A stretch of DNA of 64,000 nt from Fontibacillus panacisegetis (GTDB lineage Bacteria; Bacillota; Bacilli; Paenibacillales; Paenibacillaceae): assembly GCF_900102215.1 (NCBI RefSeq), contig NZ_FNBG01000002.1, positions 267,953-331,952 on the forward strand. Direction: 5' to 3'. The notes under the pieces were generated by a model that saw only the letters and a list, made by a program, of their open reading frames with translations, was not told the DNA's origin and did not search any database. Below are positions 34,136 to 43,126 of the stretch, piece after piece. The position numbers were made by a program, and so were the translations under genes. The stretch's first letter is position 1; every line of letters starts with the position of its first letter.

Positions 34136-34849
34136 TTAGATTTTATTTGCCCAATGAATATCAGACATTTTTACACTTTTTCCATCCACTGTTCCGGCGT
34201 ATATGCCAGTTAACGTATGATGGTAATGATCGATGCTGTTAGTAAAAAAGAAACCATTATATATCTGATAAATATTTAGTTCAAAAACTTCCTGCATGCT
34301 GATTCCATTCTGTTTCCACGCAAGTCCCGATACAATGCTCAACAGATCCATTTTCTCTCTAGGCTTATGCTGCTTCTTCCTGGCCTTTAGAATAAGGTTA
34401 ATCATTTCCTGAGCCTTTGAATTCACCGGATTAAATTCCGGTTCATTCTCACTCTTTAAGTGATTAGCTAGATACAATACTCTCTGGAAGAAATTAAAAT
34501 TGGTTGAGTCGAGAATACCGTCCTTCCCGAGTCGAATAAAATAGCGTTCCTTTTCCTCCACGATTTCCGGATCTGTGCAAAAAAAGAGACTTAATGCTTG
34601 AAATGCTAACTCCCTAAACGATTTATTATGCAAGCAATTTGCATACAGGATGTCGAATTCAGTAACATTTTCATCGATAGAATGAGCGATGCTTTTCCTA
34701 TCAATAAGAAGAATGGAGAGCAATTGATTGTAGGTACTGAACCCTGTCTGAGCAATTTTTTTTAGACTTGGAAGATAGATTAAGCCTGCCCCTTCAAGCT
34801 CAATTGGAATATTAACCAGCATTTTAAGCTCAAGATCGATATCGCTCAC
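34136..34849 (-). CDS. Module 2 tail protein of unknown role
   Basis: 237 residues from a GTG. It is largely helical (MSDIDLELKMLVNIPIELEG, FRELAFQALSLFFCTDPEIV, KMDLLSIVSGLAWKQNGISM). The C-terminal part, MQEVFELNIYQIYNGFFFTN followed by a W-A-N-K-I end, looks like small tail assembly/chaperone proteins. It is the second gene of module 2, before the tube. It may be an assembly factor or tail terminator; I do not recognise a family with confidence. Confidence 0.5.
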   Translation of the reverse strand: MSDIDLELKMLVNIPIELEGAGLIYLPSLKKIAQTGFSTYNQLLSILLIDRKSIAHSIDENVTEFDILYANCLHNKSFRELAFQALSLFFCTDPEIVEEKERYFIRLGKDGILDSTNFNFFQRVLYLANHLKSENEPEFNPVNSKAQEMINLILKARKKQHKPREKMDLLSIVSGLAWKQNGISMQEVFELNIYQIYNGFFFTNSIDHYHHTLTGIYAGTVDGKSVKMSDIHWANKI

Positions 34850-34880
34850 CTAAATCACAACCTTTTCAGCATCCATCGAT

Positions 34881-35036
34881 TCATCTCCACCTCCCCTGTA
34901 GCTCCAGGACACATCGCGGAAGACTACAAAATTGTCTGGTTCCCTCCAAACGCCCCCAAATGCAATCCCTGCAATGTTCAGGCTGAATCCATTCAATCTC
35001 CTCGAACGCAGGCGGATTTTTATTGTTATTTTTCAA
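34881..35036 (-). CDS. Four-cysteine small protein, first gene of module 2
   Basis: About 51 residues from a TTG with GGGGAGGG seven bases upstream. Core HCRDCIWGRLEGTRQFCSLP-x-C, paralogous to the protein heading module 1 (16108-16317). Both have C-x2-CIWGR-x-EGT-x-QFCS and lie between the duplicated promoter block and the first tail gene. The rest of the two proteins has diverged, so the cysteine core is under selection. A zinc-ribbon fold is likely; function unknown. Confidence 0.7.
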   Translation of the reverse strand: MKNNNKNPPAFEEIEWIQPEHCRDCIWGRLEGTRQFCSLPRCVLELQGRWR

Positions 35037-35124
35037 ACGATCTCCCTCCCCAAAAAGAAAAGCCACTGATCATTCAGCGACCTTAACTTGAATTATTTTT
35101 TTGGTATTCTGGCAGCCAGCTCAT

Positions 35125-35222
35125 CCTGTCCCCCATTTCCCACACTACAAATTTAACACGTAAAAAGTCTAATAGAGGGTCATGCCTTGGACAAAAAGCG
35201 GACATATGTTCGTATTTTTCAA
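35125..35222 (-). promoter_or_regulatory. 98-bp promoter block of module 2 (identical copy at 16412)
   Basis: Identical over 98 bases to 16412-16509. Minus-strand -35 TTGTCC at 35189-35194, -10 TAGACT at 35166-35171 (17-bp spacer), SOS-like box CGAACATATGTCCG at 35199-35212. It is the last tail-cluster element before the metabolic island; the terminator of islB lies immediately beside it. Confidence 0.75.
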
Positions 35223-35224
35223 GC

Positions 35225-35247
35225 AAAAAAGCCGACTAGCAGCCGGC
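35225..35247 (-). terminator. Terminator of the islA-islB transcript
   Basis: On the minus strand GCCGGCTGCTAGTCGGC is followed by TTTTTT. The stem starts 3 bp after the islB stop and ends next to the 98-bp block, insulating the tail promoter. Confidence 0.75.
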
Positions 35248-35249
35248 GT

Positions 35250-36164
35250 TTAGTGATATTGGGCAACAATCCCGGTTAGTACGGCAAAAAATTCCTCGGT
35301 TAATTCCTTCTGTCCGAGTCCATAGGTTCTGCCCAGGAAGTCATATTTTACCGAGCCGTATCTGTGATACTTCAGCAGCTCATGGCGGATGCCTCCCAGG
35401 CTGGCGACGAATTCGGCGAGCTCAGTAATCGCCTCCGCGGAGTCATTAAATCCGGGAATCACGGGTGTGCGCACGACCATTTTGCTTCGCTCGAACGATT
35501 GGCTGAGCCGTTTCAGATTTTCTTTGATGAGGTATGGAGTTACTCCTGTAAACCGGAGATGAGCCTGCTCGTTCAGTGATTTCAGATCGTAATGAATCAT
35601 GTCCAGATGCGGGAGCAATCGGGCCAATTGGTTCCATGAAGTGTACCCGCAGGTTTCAATCGCGGTGTGGATTCTGCGACGCTTCGCCCTGGCTAGTAGC
35701 TCTTCAGCAAACTCGATTTGGGCAGTGACTTCGCCGCCACTCAGCGTTAACCCGCCTCCCGATCTTTGGTAGAATATGCTGTCCTGATCGGCAATCTTCA
35801 GCACTTCTTCCACAGACATAACCTTTCCGTATACATCGATGGCTCTGGACGGGCAGACAGCAGCGCAATCCAGACATCCGCGAGCACAATTCCTGCGGTC
35901 AATCTTTACCTTCCCGCTGTCATAATCCTTCGCTATGGCTCTGCTTTGACATGCCGAAAGGCAGAATCCGCAAGCTTCTGTACTGATACATTTGCTTGCA
36001 TCATAGTACATTTCACTAGCGGTCACCCAGGATTCGGGATTACTGCACCATTTGCAGCGCAAGGGACATCCTTTCAAGAACACAACGGTACGGATGCCCG
36101 GTCCGTCATGCAGGGAATATCGCTGAATATTGAAGACATTACCTTGAACCTGTCGATGTTCCAT
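35250..36164 (-). CDS. islB: Glycyl radical enzyme activase (isethionate lyase activase)
   Basis: 304 residues. The radical SAM motif C33-x3-C37-x2-C40 (KGCPLRCKWCSNPES) is followed by two ferredoxin-like 4Fe-4S clusters (CGFCLSACQ, CARGCLDCAAVCP, residues ~60-110), as in choline and isethionate lyase activases. GGGLTLSGGEVTAQ is the SAM-binding GGE region. It would install the glycyl radical in the enzyme encoded 42 bp upstream. GGAGA precedes the ATG. The chemistry is oxygen-sensitive, so expression under anoxia is expected. Confidence 0.93.
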   Translation of the reverse strand: MEHRQVQGNVFNIQRYSLHDGPGIRTVVFLKGCPLRCKWCSNPESWVTASEMYYDASKCISTEACGFCLSACQSRAIAKDYDSGKVKIDRRNCARGCLDCAAVCPSRAIDVYGKVMSVEEVLKIADQDSIFYQRSGGGLTLSGGEVTAQIEFAEELLARAKRRRIHTAIETCGYTSWNQLARLLPHLDMIHYDLKSLNEQAHLRFTGVTPYLIKENLKRLSQSFERSKMVVRTPVIPGFNDSAEAITELAEFVASLGGIRHELLKYHRYGSVKYDFLGRTYGLGQKELTEEFFAVLTGIVAQYH

Positions 36165-36206
36165 TTCTATTCTCCATTTCCGTTCCCGCCTGTCCGCATT
36201 GCAACA

Positions 36207-38690
36207 TTAAATTGCTGTATGCTCGGTTCTCCTGATTAAATCGTTCTGCAAATCTTCGGAAAGATCCGTGAAGTAAGCGCTGTAACCGGCGATTCGCACA
36301 AGCAAATTACGGTATTGCTCCGGCTCCCGCTGCGCATCCAGAAGCGTCTGTCGATTAATAATGTTGAACTGGAGATGCCATAAGCGTAAATCGCTCCATG
36401 TCCGGATAAAGGAGACCAGTTTCAGGGTTCCTTCTTCTCCGTCGACACAGGATGGCGTAAGTTTTATGTTGAGCAGTCTCGCCGCTCTTTCCCGATAGTT
36501 GTAGTTCTTGGAGTAGAAATTGGAGAGCAGGACCGCTGTCGGTCCGTTCTTATCTGCGCCGTGCGAAGCGGAGGAACCGTCTGCGAGCGGGGTGTAGGCC
36601 TTTCTGCCATTGGGCGTCGCTGCGACGACCTTGCCGAAAGGAACATGTGAAGTAAAAGGAACATACCGCAAATCCAGATTAACCCCAAGCTGCTTGGAAT
36701 AATTCCGTGTAAATTTCAAGGCTTCTTCATCCAGCTCCTTGGCGATAGAATCAGCGTAATCATCGTTATTGCCGTAGCTTGGCGCATGTGCGAGCAGCTG
36801 GCGGATGGCTTCATATCCTTCAAAATCGCGGTCGAGCGCTTCAATCAGCTGCCCCATCGTAATCCGCTTATCCTCGTATACGACCTTTTTTATTGCAGCC
36901 AGAGAGTCAATAACTGTGCCATAACCGATAAATTCAAAATAGCCAAGGTCGATGCCGCCTTCGATATGTGGTTCATGTATGTCCTTAAAATTCTGTAGGC
37001 ATAGTTTATGCATGGAGGAGCTTAACGGAGCAGCAAAATGCCTGCTGCGCAGCCGGATAATCGCATGCTGCTGGATAAAGGCATGCTTCAGGAAATGTTT
37101 CTGCTGGGCTTTATAGGCATCAAAGAACAGCTCCCAGGACCCGAAGCTCTGCGGATCGCCGGTCTCAAGACCAAGGATCTCTCCGGGATAGCGCTGCATC
37201 TGCCCGTTCCGCAGCGTCATCTCTATGGCAGCGGCAAAATTGATATAAGCGCAGGGGCTTGTGTACGTATCACGGTTAGGCATCCGGCATTCTGCACAGC
37301 CGGATACCGCATAGTCGTATGCTTCCTCGAAGGTTGCCCCCTTGGCCAGCAGCAAGGGCACCACTTCTTCATCATTGATCAGCTTGGGAAAGCCTGAACC
37401 TTCCTTGATCGTTTCCGCGACCTCATACAGGTAGCGTTCGGGCGATCTGGTGTGAATCCGGGCAGCCAGATCGGGATAATTCAAAGGAAATTCGCGCTTG
37501 GACTGAAGCATCAAATAAGTCAGTTCATTGGTTGCGTCCAGTCCGCCCGGGGTCTGTCCGCCGACCGTTACCGCCTCCCAGTGGGCATAACCTTCGTTAA
37601 ATGCGCCGCCGGTTGGAGAAATGTACAGATCCAGGAACTGAGCCATCGCATTCCACACACACTCCAGCAGTTCGATCACTTCCTGATCGGTAATATGTCC
37701 AAGCTTGATATCCTGTTGGTAATATGGGTATAGATATTGGTCCATTCTTCCATTTGAAATAACAGTGCCCGTTTTCTGCTCCAGCCTGGAGAACATCTGC
37801 ACGAACCACTGGGATTGCACGGCTTCATGGAAGCTGCGGGGCGGGTATTCCGGCACGCGCGCGCTGATCTCGGCAATTTTGCGCAGCTCGGCCTGACGCA
37901 CGGGATTGCTTTCTTCATCGGCCTGCCTTGAAGCCAGTTCGGAATGGCGGTTGGCCCACAGGACAATGGCATCGGACACATTTACGATGGCCTGCAGGAA
38001 GGGTAGCTTCTCCATGTTATCAACCGGACTGTACGGATCAAGCTGATCTATCTCCCGCAGTGCTTCTTCTTTAATGCCTTTATAGCCGATGCGCAGCACC
38101 TTCTCATAATCGTGCACCCACTGGATGGAGGAACGGAAGGATGCGGTTTCATTGATGATGAATCTGGATTTCAACGGGTCTTCCGGATCATAGGTTACTT
38201 TCAGGGTATCGGCAGGAAGCGCGTCGGCAAGCGCTTCATGAAATGTTTTACCCTTCCAGTAAGGTGAAATCTCATTCACAATAACACGGGCATCCTCGTC
38301 GGTAAGATCGAAGGGCGATTGGCCGCGGCTGGGCAGCTCCCTGATCGCCGTGTCCAGGTAATCCCCGTCCAGTTCCGGATACAAAATGCCATAACGTCCT
38401 GTATATCCGCCCCTTCCCACAATCAGCTGATCCTCGTCTATATAGACGGTGATATGCTTGGCAATATGGAGCAGCGCCTTGGACCATCTGAGAATCAGAG
38501 CTTCGCCTTCCGACTGTCTGAAGGATTCGGTAAATAGCCGCGCACGTTCGACATCAATTTTGGGTCGTTGATTCTGAAATGAACGAAGAATGCGGCCCGC
38601 TCTTTCATGCCCAGGAATAGTAACGGTCTGCTCCCCGAGCGGAAGAAGAAGCCTTTGTTCTTGCACCGACAATACGGATTGAACTGTCAT
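36207..38690 (-). CDS. islA: Glycyl radical enzyme, probable isethionate sulfite-lyase
   Basis: 827 residues. The thiyl-radical Cys is C465 in SGCAECR (GCxE, base E467) and the radical Gly is G802 ([10 protein letters not shown]). R186 and Q190 ([11 protein letters not shown]) and R675/F679 ([13 protein letters not shown]) correspond, each with the same shift of three, to R189, Q193, R678 and F682, which I recall as sulfonate-binding residues of characterised isethionate sulfite-lyases (IslA/IseG, C468, E470, G805). This is strong support for cleavage of isethionate to sulfite and acetaldehyde rather than pyruvate-formate, choline or glycerol chemistry. AAGGGGAG precedes the ATG; a TTGACA promoter and inverted repeat lie upstream. 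Confidence 0.88.
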   Translation of the reverse strand: MTVQSVLSVQEQRLLLPLGEQTVTIPGHERAGRILRSFQNQRPKIDVERARLFTESFRQSEGEALILRWSKALLHIAKHITVYIDEDQLIVGRGGYTGRYGILYPELDGDYLDTAIRELPSRGQSPFDLTDEDARVIVNEISPYWKGKTFHEALADALPADTLKVTYDPEDPLKSRFIINETASFRSSIQWVHDYEKVLRIGYKGIKEEALREIDQLDPYSPVDNMEKLPFLQAIVNVSDAIVLWANRHSELASRQADEESNPVRQAELRKIAEISARVPEYPPRSFHEAVQSQWFVQMFSRLEQKTGTVISNGRMDQYLYPYYQQDIKLGHITDQEVIELLECVWNAMAQFLDLYISPTGGAFNEGYAHWEAVTVGGQTPGGLDATNELTYLMLQSKREFPLNYPDLAARIHTRSPERYLYEVAETIKEGSGFPKLINDEEVVPLLLAKGATFEEAYDYAVSGCAECRMPNRDTYTSPCAYINFAAAIEMTLRNGQMQRYPGEILGLETGDPQSFGSWELFFDAYKAQQKHFLKHAFIQQHAIIRLRSRHFAAPLSSSMHKLCLQNFKDIHEPHIEGGIDLGYFEFIGYGTVIDSLAAIKKVVYEDKRITMGQLIEALDRDFEGYEAIRQLLAHAPSYGNNDDYADSIAKELDEEALKFTRNYSKQLGVNLDLRYVPFTSHVPFGKVVAATPNGRKAYTPLADGSSASHGADKNGPTAVLLSNFYSKNYNYRERAARLLNIKLTPSCVDGEEGTLKLVSFIRTWSDLRLWHLQFNIINRQTLLDAQREPEQYRNLLVRIAGYSAYFTDLSEDLQNDLIRRTEHTAI

Positions 38691-38705
38691 AATATCTCCC
38701 CTTAC

Positions 38706-38733
38706 TAAATCCTAACTAATCCGGTAGGATTTA
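38706..38733. promoter_or_regulatory. Inverted repeat in the islA leader
   Basis: TAAATCCTA and TAGGATTTA are perfect 9-bp arms with a 10-bp spacer. The site lies between the likely -10 (38750-38755) and the islA ribosome site, where a bound repressor would block transcription. The GntR protein encoded next door is a candidate binder, but no copy of the repeat is seen at the tpa promoter. Confidence 0.5.
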
Positions 38734-38749
38734 TCGAATGATGTGCTTC

Positions 38750-38779
38750 ATCGTAAGGCGGTCATGTTCATTTTGTCAA
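38750..38779 (-). promoter_or_regulatory. islA-islB promoter
   Basis: Minus strand -35 TTGACA (38774-38779), 18-bp spacer, -10 TACGAT (38750-38755). The -35 is perfect and the -10 is 4/6. It is the only good sigma-A-type promoter in the gap between gntR and islA. Confidence 0.55.
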
Positions 38780-38856
38780 TGATTTTGTTCAAATGTCTGG
38801 AAAAATTCACAAATTGCCCCTCGCTCTTTTGGACTTGATCTACTAACAGGATCATT

Positions 38857-39582
38857 TTACTGCTTTCTTCTCCGGGTCAAATGGATTCGAAATGCATAGT
38901 TATCTGCGCGGTAAATGCTTTTTTCATATTCCAGCGGATTTCCATCATGATCCAGCACCAGACGCTTGGACAGCAGTGCGCAGCTGGGATCGGCGGTCAT
39001 GCCCAGCAATTTTTTTTCTTCCGCCGCCGGTATAATCGCCCCGATCGTTTGCCTCGCTTCCCACAGATTTAGTCCAAGCTCTGTTTCCAGCACATCGTAG
39101 GTCGACACATTGCTTAGGTCCAGCAGAGCCAGCTTCTCTCCAATTTCCAGCGGGTAATATTGGGTTTCCAGCACAACAGGTGTATCGTTCGCAAGGCGCA
39201 GCCGGATGGTTTCGTACAGATGGGTCACTCCGAAAATTTTGGCCGCATCCTGTGGTGCTTCCACGATTCCCTGTTTCAACACCTTGATATCAGGCGTAAG
39301 CCCACGTTCGCCAATGATATCGAAAAACGTGCTTAGATTGCCGAGCCACTCCTCAATGGGCCGTACCGCTACAAAAGTGCCCAAGCCTTGCCGTGATTCA
39401 AGCATTCCATCATCAATCAGTGTACGAATTGCACGGCGGATCGTCGCCCGGCTCACTGAATACTTGTCCATAAGCTCATGCTCCGGCGGGATTTTCTCGG
39501 TGTATGTGCCCTTAAAAATATCGTTACGCAGGATATTCCTTACTTGTAAATGCAAAGGGATCGAATTGCCTCTGTCGAGCAC
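38857..39582 (-). CDS. GntR/HutC-family transcriptional regulator
   Basis: About 241 residues. N-terminal winged helix (IPLHLQVRNILRNDIFKGTY, PPEHELMDKYSVSRATIRRA) and C-terminal UTRA ligand domain (LYETIRLRLANDTPVVLETQ, ALLSKRLVLDHDGNPLEYEK) define the HutC subfamily. Starts at GTG 39582 or ATG 39594 are possible; the ATG directly abuts its AAAGG, so GTG is preferred. It lies between islAB and the divergent taurine operon, so it probably controls one or both in response to a sulfonate or pathway intermediate. Confidence 0.88.
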   Translation of the reverse strand: MLDRGNSIPLHLQVRNILRNDIFKGTYTEKIPPEHELMDKYSVSRATIRRAIRTLIDDGMLESRQGLGTFVAVRPIEEWLGNLSTFFDIIGERGLTPDIKVLKQGIVEAPQDAAKIFGVTHLYETIRLRLANDTPVVLETQYYPLEIGEKLALLDLSNVSTYDVLETELGLNLWEARQTIGAIIPAAEEKKLLGMTADPSCALLSKRLVLDHDGNPLEYEKSIYRADNYAFRIHLTRRRKQ

Positions 39583-39668
39583 TATACATATCATCCTTTC
39601 TGTTATATGATAATTCCCAGTAAACATATGCGATTATAAATTATATCATCATCAGGATGTCCGGACAA

Positions 39669-39700
39669 CCTGTTGACAGGCTCAATTTTTATGTGGTAAT
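39669..39700 (+). promoter_or_regulatory. Promoter of the taurine operon with possible GntR site
   Basis: TTGACA at 39673-39678 and GGTAAT at 39695-39700 (16-bp spacer) form a plausible promoter. CCTGTTGACAGG (39669-39680) has 5-bp inverted arms and a GT-TG-AC centre typical of GntR-family operators, lying right on the -35. Confidence 0.55.
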
Positions 39701-39740
39701 TTATGTAGCAACCAATCTTATACAGCTGATCAGATCACTG

Positions 39741-39792
39741 AAGGCTAAGCTGCGTCCTCCTATGGAGACGTATCTTAGCCTTTATTTTTTAT
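39741..39792 (+). terminator. Strong hairpin plus T-run in the tpa leader (attenuator)
   Basis: AAGGCTAAG (39741-39749) pairs with CTTAGCCTT (39774-39782). Inside it CGTCCTCC pairs with GGAGACG with one bulge. TATTTTTTATTT follows. The structure has all features of an intrinsic terminator but lies 40 bp after the promoter and 14 bp before the tpa start, with no plus-strand gene upstream. It should therefore act as a conditional attenuator. No T-box or known riboswitch motif is visible. Confidence 0.65.
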
Positions 39793-39805
39793 TTGGAGGC
39801 CAATT

Positions 39806-41191
39806 ATGAAACATACGTTAACCAGCACACCAAGTGCTGCTGAACTGGTGAAGCTCCACCGGGATCACCTGTGGCTGCACCTTACCAATCACAAAACTTT
39901 TGAGACACAGGAGCCTCCGATTATAGCCGAGGGAAAAGGATATCTGCTGAAGGATGTGAAGGGAAAAGAGTTTGTGGATGGTCTGTCCGGCGGCGTTTGG
40001 GTAGTCAACGTGGGACACGGCAGAGAAAGCATCGCGAATGCCGTAAGCGAGCAGATGAAAAAATTGCCCTATTACGCCGGTTCAATGGCCACTCCGCCTT
40101 ATATCATGCTAGCAGCTAAACTTACCTCCCTGTTGCCGGAAATGCCGAAAGTATACCTCTCGAACAGCGGCTCCGAAGCCAATGAGAAATCGTTCAAGAT
40201 GGTCAGACAGTACTTTTCCGCAAAGTTCCCCGGCAAGAAGAAATACAAAATTATATACAGGAACAGAGACTACCATGGCACTACGCTCGCAGCATTGGCC
40301 AGCAGCGGACAACAGGAGCGCAAGACGGATTTTGGTCCGCTGCCGGAAGGGTTCGCTGAAATCCCTCACGCCCTGTGTTACCGCTGTCCATTCGGCAAAA
40401 GCTATCCCGGCTGCAGCATCGATTGCGCCCGCGCACTTGAACAAGTGATTCAGCAAGAGGGTGAAGATACTGTTGCAGCAGTGATCGTCGAGCCCATTAC
40501 CGCAGGAGGCGGCATCATTCCTCCGGTTCCAGAGTATTATCCGGTGCTGCAGGAAATCTGCCGCCGCTATGAGGTGCTGCTGATTATGGACGAGGTCGTT
40601 ACAGGCTTCGGCAGAACGGGAATGCTGTTCGGACACCAGCATTACGATGTGAAGCCGGATATCATTACCTTGGCTAAAGGTCTGGCTAGTGGCTATATGC
40701 CAATTTCGGCTACGGTTACGAGGGAAGAAATATTCAACGGGTTTCTAGCCGGGCCAGACGATCCGAACGGATTTTTCCGGGACATCAGCACTTTCGGGGG
40801 CTGTGCAGGCAGTTCAGTAGCGGCACTGGAGAACATCCGGATTATTGAGGAAGAGCGGCTTGCGGACAACAGCGCTGCAATGGGTGTCTATTTGATGGAG
40901 CGTTTGAAGGAGCTTGAGGAATTACCCATTGTCGGTAATGTCCGGGGGCAGGGTCTGTTGGTCGGTGTGGAACTCGTGGAGGATAAAAAATCCAAGATGC
41001 CGCTCCAGGAGAACCGATTAGCCCAGGTTGTAGCCTTCGTCCGGGATGAGGGTGTAATTATCGGCAGGATGATGCGTAGTGTACCGGGCTATAACAATGT
41101 GCTGTATATGGCTCCTCCTCTCATCATTGATACGCAGGGAATCGACAGGATCGTCGATGCGCTGCGGAAAGCGCTCATTAGACAGCTATAG
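39806..41191 (+). CDS. tpa: Taurine-pyruvate aminotransferase-like class III transaminase
   Basis: 461 residues. Fold-type I PLP enzyme with SGSEANE (121-127), D262 in IMDEVVTGFGRTG and the PLP lysine K291 (LAKGLASGYMP). The N-terminal HLWLHLTNHKTF and SGGVWVVNVGHGR match taurine-pyruvate aminotransferases better than ornithine or GABA enzymes. It would convert taurine to sulfoacetaldehyde. A cysteine cluster C191-x2-C194...C203-x3-C207 is present. GGAGG stands six bases before the ATG. It leads an operon with a taurine-type ABC transporter, supporting the substrate. 2-Oxoglutarate use cannot be excluded. Confidence 0.82.
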   Translation: MKHTLTSTPSAAELVKLHRDHLWLHLTNHKTFETQEPPIIAEGKGYLLKDVKGKEFVDGLSGGVWVVNVGHGRESIANAVSEQMKKLPYYAGSMATPPYIMLAAKLTSLLPEMPKVYLSNSGSEANEKSFKMVRQYFSAKFPGKKKYKIIYRNRDYHGTTLAALASSGQQERKTDFGPLPEGFAEIPHALCYRCPFGKSYPGCSIDCARALEQVIQQEGEDTVAAVIVEPITAGGGIIPPVPEYYPVLQEICRRYEVLLIMDEVVTGFGRTGMLFGHQHYDVKPDIITLAKGLASGYMPISATVTREEIFNGFLAGPDDPNGFFRDISTFGGCAGSSVAALENIRIIEEERLADNSAAMGVYLMERLKELEELPIVGNVRGQGLLVGVELVEDKKSKMPLQENRLAQVVAFVRDEGVIIGRMMRSVPGYNNVLYMAPPLIIDTQGIDRIVDALRKALIRQL

Positions 41192-41250
41192 GACTGGATG
41201 GAGATTAGAGTGATCATTCCTTCCATGCTGGCCGTGAAAGGAGTCATGAG

Positions 41251-42057
41251 GTGACCAAACTCGCAAGATTCATACATTTGATTCGTAAGAAAATAACTTT
41301 AGAGCGGCTATTAGCAATAGGCACTATTCTTATTCTATTTCTATTCTGGTTCGCCGTAACAGAGTTGAAGCTCCTGTCCGACATTCTGGTCCCATCCCCC
41401 GGAAGGGTATTTGCAGCATTCATTCAAATCCTGCAGGAGGGCTACAAGGACAACAGCCTGCCGACACATCTCAAAGACAGCATGATACGTCTGTTAAGCT
41501 CATTTACACTTGTCATCCTTACTGCCGTCCCACTCGGATTGCTAAGCGGCTACAATTCTAAAATTCGCGCCATCCTGTATCCGTTAGTCGAATTTTACCG
41601 TCCCCTCCCCCCGCTTGCCTACTATACGCTGCTTGTGCTGTGGATGGGAATCGAGGATTCCTCGAAAACTGCTCTGCTATATTTAGCGGGCTTCGCCCCT
41701 GTCTTCATCGCCTGTGAATCAGGAGTGCGCAAGCTGAAGCAGGATTATATTGACGGAGCTTATACCCTTGGAGCTGATAGCCGGCAAATTTTCTTTCACG
41801 TCGTTTTCCCTGCCTGTCTGCCCGATATTTTCATGGGTCTGAGAACTGCGATAGGAGTCTCCTATACGACGTTAGTAGCGGCCGAAATGGTAGCTGCAGT
41901 AACGGGGATTGGCTGGATGGTTCTGGATGCCAGCAAATTTTTGCGCAGCGACATTATTTTTGTTGGCATCATTATTATGGGCATTACCGGTATGCTGATT
42001 GACGCCATACTGCGGTTGATTGAACGGAAAGTCGTACCGTGGAAGGGCAAAGAATAA
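41251..42057 (+). CDS. tauC: Taurine-type ABC transporter permease
   Basis: 268 residues from a GTG (AAAGGAG upstream). Six membrane segments are visible, starting LAIGTILILFLFWFAVTELK. The inner-membrane loop ADSRQIFFHVVFPACLPDIF is the EAA motif that docks to the ATPase. It is followed by tauA and tauB-like genes, giving a complete importer. SsuC/TauC family (BPD_transp_1). The VPSPGRVFAAF motif after TM1 is typical of sulfonate/nitrate permeases. Confidence 0.88.
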   Translation: MTKLARFIHLIRKKITLERLLAIGTILILFLFWFAVTELKLLSDILVPSPGRVFAAFIQILQEGYKDNSLPTHLKDSMIRLLSSFTLVILTAVPLGLLSGYNSKIRAILYPLVEFYRPLPPLAYYTLLVLWMGIEDSSKTALLYLAGFAPVFIACESGVRKLKQDYIDGAYTLGADSRQIFFHVVFPACLPDIFMGLRTAIGVSYTTLVAAEMVAAVTGIGWMVLDASKFLRSDIIFVGIIIMGITGMLIDAILRLIERKVVPWKGKE

Positions 42058-42075
42058 ATCGTAGGAGGAATCATA

Positions 42076-43107
42076 ATGAAGAAAAAACTTAAGCTTTTGC
42101 TCGCTGGAGGTCTAGCTCTTGTACTCTCGGCGCAGCTTGCCGGATGTGGAGAAAGCAAGGAAGCTGGTGAGACATCCAAACCGGAATCAGTTACGATCGG
42201 ATTTCAGGACATTCCCAACGACGAAATTGTCGCTAAAGCCAAAGATTGGTATGAGGATGAGCTGGGTGTACCGGTGAATTTCAAGAAATTCGATTCCGGA
42301 CGGGATGTAAACAACGCCTTCGTATCAAAGAGCATTGATATCGGACTGATGGGCAGCACGCCGGCTTCCGTTGGCATTGCAACCGGTCTGGATTATGAAG
42401 TGTTCTGGATTCATGATGTCATTGGCGCCGCAGAATCTCTTGCGGTCAAGAACAGTGCTCAAGTGAATTCAATTCAGGAACTCGCAGGTAAAAAAGTTGC
42501 TGTTCCCTTCAGCTCCACGGCCCATTACAGTTTGCTGAACGCGCTGGAGCTTGCTGGTGTCAAACTTGCAGATGTACAAATTCTGGATATGCAGCCGAAT
42601 GATATTTTTGCCGCCTGGCAAAGAGGTGATATTGATGCCGCTTATGTATGGAATCCTGTGCTGGGCGAGCTGCTGAAGGACGGAAAGGTTCTAACCGACA
42701 GCGGTGAATTAGCCAAGCAAGGCATTGTGACAGCGGATGTCGGTGTGGTCAGTAAAGAATTCGCCGGAAAATATCCGGACATTGTGGCGAAATACATCAA
42801 GATCCAGCAAAAGGCCTATGATCTGTATACAACCAAGCCTGACGAGGCGGCTGAAGCGCTCGCAAAAGGCCTGAACATTGATAAAGCCGAGGCGCTGAAG
42901 CAAACCAATGACCTCATTTGGCTCCCCGCCAGTGAACAAATATCCGTACAATACTTTGGAACCGGTGACAGCAAGGGAGATTTGGCAAACATTCTGAAAT
43001 CAACGGCAGACTTTCTGGTGGAGCAAAAAGCACTGGAAAAAGCTCCGGAACTGGAGGCCTTTCAAAAGGGAATCAACTCCAGGTACATTGAGCTCTCAAT
43101 TAAATAA
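42076..43107 (+). CDS. tauA: Taurine-binding lipoprotein
   Basis: 343 residues. A lipobox (LSAQLAGCGES) gives a lipid-anchored binding protein outside the membrane. The body is strikingly like TauA: KKFDSGRDVNNAFVSKSIDI, LMGSTPASVGIA, KKVAVPFSSTAHYSLLNALE, AAWQRGDIDAAYVWNPVLGE. These are the conserved ligand loops of the taurine/sulfonate family. GTAGGAGG precedes the ATG. It captures taurine or a close relative for the TauC/TauB-type importer. Confidence 0.9.
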   Translation: MKKKLKLLLAGGLALVLSAQLAGCGESKEAGETSKPESVTIGFQDIPNDEIVAKAKDWYEDELGVPVNFKKFDSGRDVNNAFVSKSIDIGLMGSTPASVGIATGLDYEVFWIHDVIGAAESLAVKNSAQVNSIQELAGKKVAVPFSSTAHYSLLNALELAGVKLADVQILDMQPNDIFAAWQRGDIDAAYVWNPVLGELLKDGKVLTDSGELAKQGIVTADVGVVSKEFAGKYPDIVAKYIKIQQKAYDLYTTKPDEAAEALAKGLNIDKAEALKQTNDLIWLPASEQISVQYFGTGDSKGDLANILKSTADFLVEQKALEKAPELEAFQKGINSRYIELSIK

Positions 43108-43126
43108 GGAATGGAGGATTTGCGGC

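Noticed and set aside
3982..35222. Complete prophage
   Set aside because: No integrase, terminase, portal, protease, capsid or head-tail joining genes can be found on either strand.
36207..38690. Pyruvate formate-lyase, choline or glycerol lyase
   Set aside because: The single-cysteine GCxE motif excludes pyruvate formate-lyase, and the R186/Q190/R675 set fits sulfonate lyases rather than choline or diol enzymes.
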